NCBI GenBank assembly: GCA_021785935.1
Contig: JAJYOG010000004.1
Coordinates: 1-64,000 of the forward strand
Reading direction: 5' to 3'
Length of the DNA stretch: 64,000 bases
Source of the DNA: Actinomycetes bacterium
GTDB lineage: Bacteria > Actinomycetota > Thermoleophilia > BMS3ABIN01
This document shows positions 58,122-64,000 of the stretch, piece by piece. A model generated the notes under the pieces. The model made no database searches and was not told the origin of the DNA. It was given only the letters and a program-made list of their open reading frames with translations. The stretch's first letter is position 1. Every line of letters begins with the position of its first letter. Position numbers and translations under genes: made by a program.

Positions 58122-59666
58122 TTGAAACTGCGTCCTGAAGAAATCACCGCGGTTCTCAAGAGCCAGATTGAGAACTACGAGGCCGAAGTTGAAGTCGAAG
58201 AGGTGGGCCGGGTCCTGGAAGTGGGAGACGGCATCGCCCGTATCCACGGCTTGGAACGCGCCATGGCCTCCGAGATGCTCGAGTTGCCGCATGAAGTTGT
58301 CGGTCTGGCCCTCAATTTAGAGGAAGACAACGTCGGTGCGGTGCTCATGGGTGAAGATACCCTCATCGCTGAAGGCGACCTGGTCAAGCGGAGCGGCAAG
58401 GTTATGAGCGTACCAGTGGGACAGGCTCTGGTTGGGCGTGTCGTTAACGCTCTGGGCCGGCCAATCGACGACAAGGGTCCGATCGAGACCAGCGAATACC
58501 GTCCAGTCGAGTTCAAGGCGCCCGGAGTTTTGCAACGCCAGCCGGTGCGAGTGCCGCTGCAGACGGGTCTTAAGTCGATCGACTCGATGATCCCCATCGG
58601 CCGTGGTCAGCGCGAACTCATCATTGGCGACCGGCGGACCGGTAAAACCGCCATCGCCGTGGACACCATCATCAACCAGAAGGGCCAGGACGTAATCTGC
58701 ATCTATGTGGCCATCGGCCAGAAGGCCTCCAATGTGGCCAGCGTCGTGGCGAAACTCGAAGCCGAAGGCGCCATGGATTACACCATCGTAGTCATGGCCT
58801 CCGCCTCCGAGACGGCGCCGCTCAAGTACCTGGCTCCCTACGTGGGCACGGCCATGGGCGAATATTTTTGTTACAACGGCAAGGATGCCCTTTGCATCTA
58901 CGACGATCTGACCAAGCACGCCGATGCCTACCGGCAGATGTCGCTGCTTTTGCGGCGGCCGCCAGGGCGCGAAGCATATCCCGGTGATGTTTTTTACCTG
59001 CACTCCCGTCTGCTGGAGCGCTCAGTCAAGCTGCACGACAGCCTTGGCGGGGGTTCGCTGACGGCGTTGCCGATCGTGGAAACACAGGCCGGTGACGTGT
59101 CCGCATACATCCCAACGAACATTATTTCAATTACAGACGGTCAGATCTTCCTGGAACCAGACCTGTTTTACTCAGGTGTCAGGCCTGCCATTAACGTTGG
59201 TATCTCAGTAAGCCGCGTGGGTGGTAACGCCCAGCTCAAGGCCATGAAGAAGGTCGCCGGCAAGCTGCGCCTGGATATGGCCCAGTACAATGCCCTCAAG
59301 GCCTTTGCCCAGTTCGGCTCCGAGCTGGACGCCGCCACCCAGGCACAGCTGGCCCGAGGCGAGCGTGTCGTTGTCTCTCTTAACCAGGGCCAGTTCATGC
59401 CCATGCCGGTTGAAGAGCAGGTAGTGGTGCTGTTCGCCGCCACCCAGGGATATCTCGACAAAATTGAGGTAGACCGCGTACCTGAATTCAACAAGGGCCT
59501 CATTGACCACATGAAGGCAGAACACGCAGACGTGCTTTCGACCATCAAGGAAGAGAAAGACTTAAGTGATGACACCGAGGCCAAGATGCGCACCGCGCTC
59601 GAGGCTTATCTGAAGGATTTCAACCCCGATCACGAGGAGATACCGGCGCCGGCCGCGACGGCTTAA
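58122..59666 (+). CDS. atpA: ATP synthase subunit alpha
   Basis: The 514-aa non-catalytic nucleotide-binding subunit starts at TTG 58122, two bases after atpH. Walker A is GDRRTGKT (169-176). Family stretches include [38 protein letters not shown] and [12 protein letters not shown], with the last holding the Ser-Arg pair near the catalytic sites. Confidence 0.97.
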   Translation: MKLRPEEITAVLKSQIENYEAEVEVEEVGRVLEVGDGIARIHGLERAMASEMLELPHEVVGLALNLEEDNVGAVLMGEDTLIAEGDLVKRSGKVMSVPVGQALVGRVVNALGRPIDDKGPIETSEYRPVEFKAPGVLQRQPVRVPLQTGLKSIDSMIPIGRGQRELIIGDRRTGKTAIAVDTIINQKGQDVICIYVAIGQKASNVASVVAKLEAEGAMDYTIVVMASASETAPLKYLAPYVGTAMGEYFCYNGKDALCIYDDLTKHADAYRQMSLLLRRPPGREAYPGDVFYLHSRLLERSVKLHDSLGGGSLTALPIVETQAGDVSAYIPTNIISITDGQIFLEPDLFYSGVRPAINVGISVSRVGGNAQLKAMKKVAGKLRLDMAQYNALKAFAQFGSELDAATQAQLARGERVVVSLNQGQFMPMPVEEQVVVLFAATQGYLDKIEVDRVPEFNKGLIDHMKAEHADVLSTIKEEKDLSDDTEAKMRTALEAYLKDFNPDHEEIPAPAATA

Positions 59667-59683
59667 CCGCATCGGAATAAATC

Positions 59684-60580
59684 ATGGCAAAACTCAAGGA
59701 CATATCGCGACGCATCGGGTCGGTCGCCAATACGCGCAAGACCACCAAGGCCATGGAGATGGTGGCTGGGGCGCGACTGCGCCGGGCGCAGTCGCGCATT
59801 GAAGCTCTCAGGCCTTACGCCGAGCGCATGTATGAGCTGATGCAGGAAGTCGCCAAGCACGCCAGTGAAGGCGATCAGTTCCCGCTGCTGGAGGTCCATG
59901 ATGAGATCAAGCGCATTGGTATCGTCATGCTTACCGGCGACCGCGGACTTGCTGGCGGTTTCAACTCCAACATCATCCGTCACGGCCTTTTGCTGCATGA
60001 TGAGCTGGCAGCCGAAGGCAAGGAAGTAGTCTGGATAGTAATCGGGAAAAAGGGCGTGGGCACCATGCGTTTCCGCGGTCATACCATGAAAGAATCCATC
60101 CAGGGGATTACAGACCGTCCCAAGTACACGGACGCAGAGGATATTGCCCACCGGATCGCCACCATGTATGCGGCGGGAGAACTCGACCAGGTTCATCTGG
60201 TCTATAACCATTTTAAATCCCCAGTAGAGCAGATCGTGACCGAGCAGGTCATACTGCCTCTTGGCAAGGAACTGGTTGAAGCCCAGCCCGAGCCGGAGCC
60301 GGAAGGTATCAAGAAGCTCGAGGGCGATTTTATTTACGAGCCGAGCGCGGAAGCGATCCTCGCCGGCCTGCTGCCCACGTACGTGGACACGACCATCTAC
60401 CGCGCTCTTCTGGAATCGACGGCAAGCGAGCACGGCGCCCGCATGACCGCGATGCGCAACGCCTCCGAAAACGCGGAAGAGATGATCGATAAACTGACGC
60501 TCGACATGAACAAGGCCCGCCAGGCGGCTATTACCCAGGATATTCTCGAGGTAGTCGCCGGAGCCGAGGCGCTGGGTTAG
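59684..60580 (+). CDS. atpG: ATP synthase subunit gamma
   Basis: The 298-aa rotor shaft protein begins LKDISRRIGSVANTRKTTKAMEM and ends RQAAITQDILEVVAGAEAL, both family hallmarks. LTGDRGLAGGFN lies near 85. Length is normal for Gram-positive gamma subunits. Confidence 0.96.
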   Translation: MAKLKDISRRIGSVANTRKTTKAMEMVAGARLRRAQSRIEALRPYAERMYELMQEVAKHASEGDQFPLLEVHDEIKRIGIVMLTGDRGLAGGFNSNIIRHGLLLHDELAAEGKEVVWIVIGKKGVGTMRFRGHTMKESIQGITDRPKYTDAEDIAHRIATMYAAGELDQVHLVYNHFKSPVEQIVTEQVILPLGKELVEAQPEPEPEGIKKLEGDFIYEPSAEAILAGLLPTYVDTTIYRALLESTASEHGARMTAMRNASENAEEMIDKLTLDMNKARQAAITQDILEVVAGAEALG

Positions 60581-60631
60581 CCGGTGCGGCGCCAATTAAA
60601 GTTTAGGTTTTAAAGATCGGGAACTTACTAA

Positions 60632-62101
<1,470 letters not shown>

Positions 62102-62530
62102 TTGGCTGTAGAAGAGACCACAACCATAGGCCTGAAATGTGAGATCGTCACCCCGGAAGGGCTGATTTACGACGGCCGCGCTGATATAGTCGTTGTTCCT
62201 GGTGAGATGGGTGAACTCGGCATCCTGCCGCGCCACGCCTCGCTGGTGTCGCGGACCGTTGTCGGCGAAGTCCGGGTCAACGAGAGCGGCAATGGCTGGA
62301 AACCCATCGCCGTGGGTAGCGGTTACGTCAAAATGCAGTTTGACCGGCTGCTTTTGCTCGTGAATACGGCGGAGAACGCCGTTGATATCGACGTCGCGCG
62401 GGCACAGGCGGCTTTGGAGCGCGCCGAGCAGTATCTGGCGCGCGCCGATGAGCCCGAAGTTGACCGTCACCGGGCGGAACAATCCCGCCGGAGAGCGGCA
62501 AACAGGCTCAAGGTTGCAGGAAAAGTCTAG
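62102..62530 (+). CDS. atpC: ATP synthase subunit epsilon
   Basis: The 142-aa protein starts at TTG 62102, directly after the atpD stop. The beta-sandwich part (CEIVTPEGLIYDGRADIVVVPGEMGELGIL) and two C-terminal helices are complete. The helices can inhibit ATP hydrolysis. It closes the atp operon. Confidence 0.93.
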   Translation: MAVEETTTIGLKCEIVTPEGLIYDGRADIVVVPGEMGELGILPRHASLVSRTVVGEVRVNESGNGWKPIAVGSGYVKMQFDRLLLLVNTAENAVDIDVARAQAALERAEQYLARADEPEVDRHRAEQSRRRAANRLKVAGKV

Positions 62531-62599
62531 GGCCGCGTGGTAGAAGGTTATGGGCGGGTGGTGGAAATTTCCCCTCAAAACCTCTAACCTCTGGTAGGT

Positions 62600-63886
62600 A
62601 TGGCCAAATATGTAATCAACGGTGGTGTGCCTCTGGCAGGCGCTGTCAGGGTTTCCGGGGCAAAGAATTCAGCCCTGAAGCTGATGGCGGCTTCGCTGCT
62701 GACCACTGGAAAAATCACTCTTAATAACGTTCCCCTGATTAAAGACGTCTTTATGATGGCGGACGTACTCCGTGAGATCGGCGCCGAGGTCACGATCGGC
62801 CACGACGCCGTGGAGATCGATGCATCCGGCGAACTCTCACACACAACCCCCTATGAGCTGGTGCGCAAGATGCGCGCCTCTATCGTGGTCATGGGGCCGC
62901 TGCTGGCGCGGTTGCACCGGGCGCGGGTCGCCATGCCCGGCGGTTGCAACATCGGTCCGCGGCAGATCAACTTTCACTTGAGCGGGCTCGAGAAGCTGGG
63001 CGCCCGCGTGGGCGCGGACCATGGCTTTATCAACGTAACCACCAATGGTCTTACCGGGGATGTCATCAGCCTCGATTATCCAAGCGTGGGCGCTACTGAA
63101 AATGTGATGATGGCGGCCTGCATGGCCCATGGCCGCACGGTCATTGAAAGCGCCGCGCGCGAACCCGAGATCATCGACCTGGCCAAATTCCTTACCTCAA
63201 TGGGCGCCAACATCAGCGGCGCCGGCTCTGGCACTATCATTATCGAAGGTGTCGATGAGTTGACCGGTGCCACGCATACGGTTGTTCCCGACCGGGTCGA
63301 GGCGGGTACGTTCATGGTCGCGGCGGCGGCAACGGAGGGAGATGTGGAAGTCGAGGGTATTAATCCGCTTCATCTGGAAATTTTTATCAGCAAGCTTCGC
63401 GCAATCGGCGTGGATGTCAAAGAATTCGACCATAGCGTGCGCTGCCAGGGAAATGGAGATTATTCCAGCACTGACATCGCCACCTTGCCGCACCCAGGTT
63501 TTCCAACAGACCTGCAGGCGCCAATGATTGTTTTGCTTTCGCTTGCCACGGGGCACAGCATCGTCACAGAGAACGTTTTTGAGAACCGTTTTGGTTTTGT
63601 GGATGAGCTCAACCGCCTGGGGGCCAATGTCCGCGTCAGCGGCCATCATGCCGTCGTCCACGGAGGCAGCCGTCTCGAAGGCACCATCGTCGAGGCCCCC
63701 GATCTGCGGGCCGGCGCCGCCCTGGTGATTGCCGGATTGGCGGCATCTGGCTCCACCGAGGTTGGCCGCATCGGCCACATTGACCGCGGTTACGAGGAGT
63801 TCGAACAAAAACTGCAGGCGCTCGGCGCGGATATCCAGAGGGTCGAAACCAACGACCGCACTCGTTTCACCGCACCCTTTAACTAG
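62600..63886 (+). CDS. murA: UDP-N-acetylglucosamine 1-carboxyvinyltransferase
   Basis: The 428-aa enzyme has the catalytic Cys116 in [10 protein letters not shown] and the opening [19 protein letters not shown] with Lys22 and Asn23. It carries out the first committed step of peptidoglycan synthesis, joining phosphoenolpyruvate to UDP-GlcNAc. The active Cys (not Asp) predicts fosfomycin sensitivity at the target. It follows atpC by 69 bases and may be cotranscribed, as in many actinobacteria and Firmicutes. Confidence 0.97.
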   Translation: MAKYVINGGVPLAGAVRVSGAKNSALKLMAASLLTTGKITLNNVPLIKDVFMMADVLREIGAEVTIGHDAVEIDASGELSHTTPYELVRKMRASIVVMGPLLARLHRARVAMPGGCNIGPRQINFHLSGLEKLGARVGADHGFINVTTNGLTGDVISLDYPSVGATENVMMAACMAHGRTVIESAAREPEIIDLAKFLTSMGANISGAGSGTIIIEGVDELTGATHTVVPDRVEAGTFMVAAAATEGDVEVEGINPLHLEIFISKLRAIGVDVKEFDHSVRCQGNGDYSSTDIATLPHPGFPTDLQAPMIVLLSLATGHSIVTENVFENRFGFVDELNRLGANVRVSGHHAVVHGGSRLEGTIVEAPDLRAGAALVIAGLAASGSTEVGRIGHIDRGYEEFEQKLQALGADIQRVETNDRTRFTAPFN

Positions 63887-63889
63887 ACC

Positions 63890-63985
63890 GGGGACGTACG
63901 TTTCCTATGTTTCCTAACTCAAGACAATTTCGTGCCGTTGCGGCTGCGATCCAATAATTAGGAAACATTGGAAACGTACGTCCCC
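63890..63985. repeat. 28-bp inverted repeat with 40-bp spacer
   Basis: The left arm begins ggggacgtacgtttcct (63890-63917) and the right arm is its reverse complement (63958-63985) with a single mismatch. It starts three bases after the murA stop. It could act as a terminator stem, or be a REP/MITE-like unit of the sort mobilised by IS200/IS605 enzymes. No transposase is in view. Confidence 0.85.
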
Positions 63986-64000
63986 AAAATCTACGCGGTG

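Overview
The window reads as a chromosomal segment of a deep-branching actinobacterium with a single membrane. Supporting signs are lipoprotein lipoboxes and no outer-membrane genes, the order rpmE-thyX-DUF1385-prfA-prmC-(threonylcarbamoyl-AMP synthase)-rpiB-glyA ahead of wecA-like and atp genes, a class I two-subunit fumarase, and several promoters whose -10 box lies only 6-8 nt from the start codon. Frequent TTG and GTG starts agree with this. I cannot name genus or species from sequence alone.

Layout. 1-7 kb: a membrane-anchored trypsin-like protease, then a scrap zone with a decayed MntA-type nucleotidyltransferase, a 139-bp duplicate of the clpB 3' end, an AAA/DUF4143 ATPase gene, and intact clpB. 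7-13 kb: a baeRF-type release-factor homologue, a divergent DUF1385 membrane protein, malic enzyme plus both fumarase subunits (malate and fumarate metabolism), and a LuxR-type response regulator. 13-17 kb: two divergent GT-C type polyprenyl-sugar glycosyltransferases. 17-26 kb, visibly AT-richer: PAP2 phosphatase, a frameshifted DedA-metallophosphoesterase fusion, TauE/SafE, a three-gene ABC exporter with a lipoprotein, and a two-component system. 26-29.2 kb: a decayed integrative element (replication-relaxation pseudogene, CopG/PIN module, a small conserved protein, a serine recombinase relic) abutting two tRNA-Ala genes and one tRNA-Val. 29.5-42 kb: a lipoprotein, then a translation and one-carbon block (rpmE, thyX, DUF1385, prfA, prmC, a very large TPR protein, TsaC/Sua5-like, a phosphatase remnant, rpiB, glyA). 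42-48 kb: two large secreted proteins that share an apparently uncharacterised WYD repeat domain. 48-49.3 kb: a HigBA-like module whose toxin has lost its core. 49.6-55 kb: genes for a diacetamido-type nucleotide sugar (acetyltransferase, PLP aminotransferase, oxidoreductase), a GT2, dCMP deaminase and a WecA/MraY-like transferase. 55-62.5 kb: the complete F-type ATP synthase operon (atpZ-I-B-E-F-H-A-G-D-C). murA follows, and the window ends in a 28-bp inverted repeat.

The best new hypothesis is a local regulon. The ABC exporter operon and a small secreted-protein gene, lying on either side of the two-component genes, have promoters of identical geometry: two TTCAT half-sites 11 bp apart, the second ending exactly 10 bp before TATAAT. 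This is the layout expected for an OmpR/PhoP-type regulator, most simply the adjacent one. Other points of interest are the WYD repeat family, the TPR protein with about 40 repeats, the clpB-tail duplication around an ATPase gene, and a set of genes caught in the act of decay (mntA, an arginine-phosphatase-like gene, higB, recombinase, replication-relaxation gene, DedA fusion).
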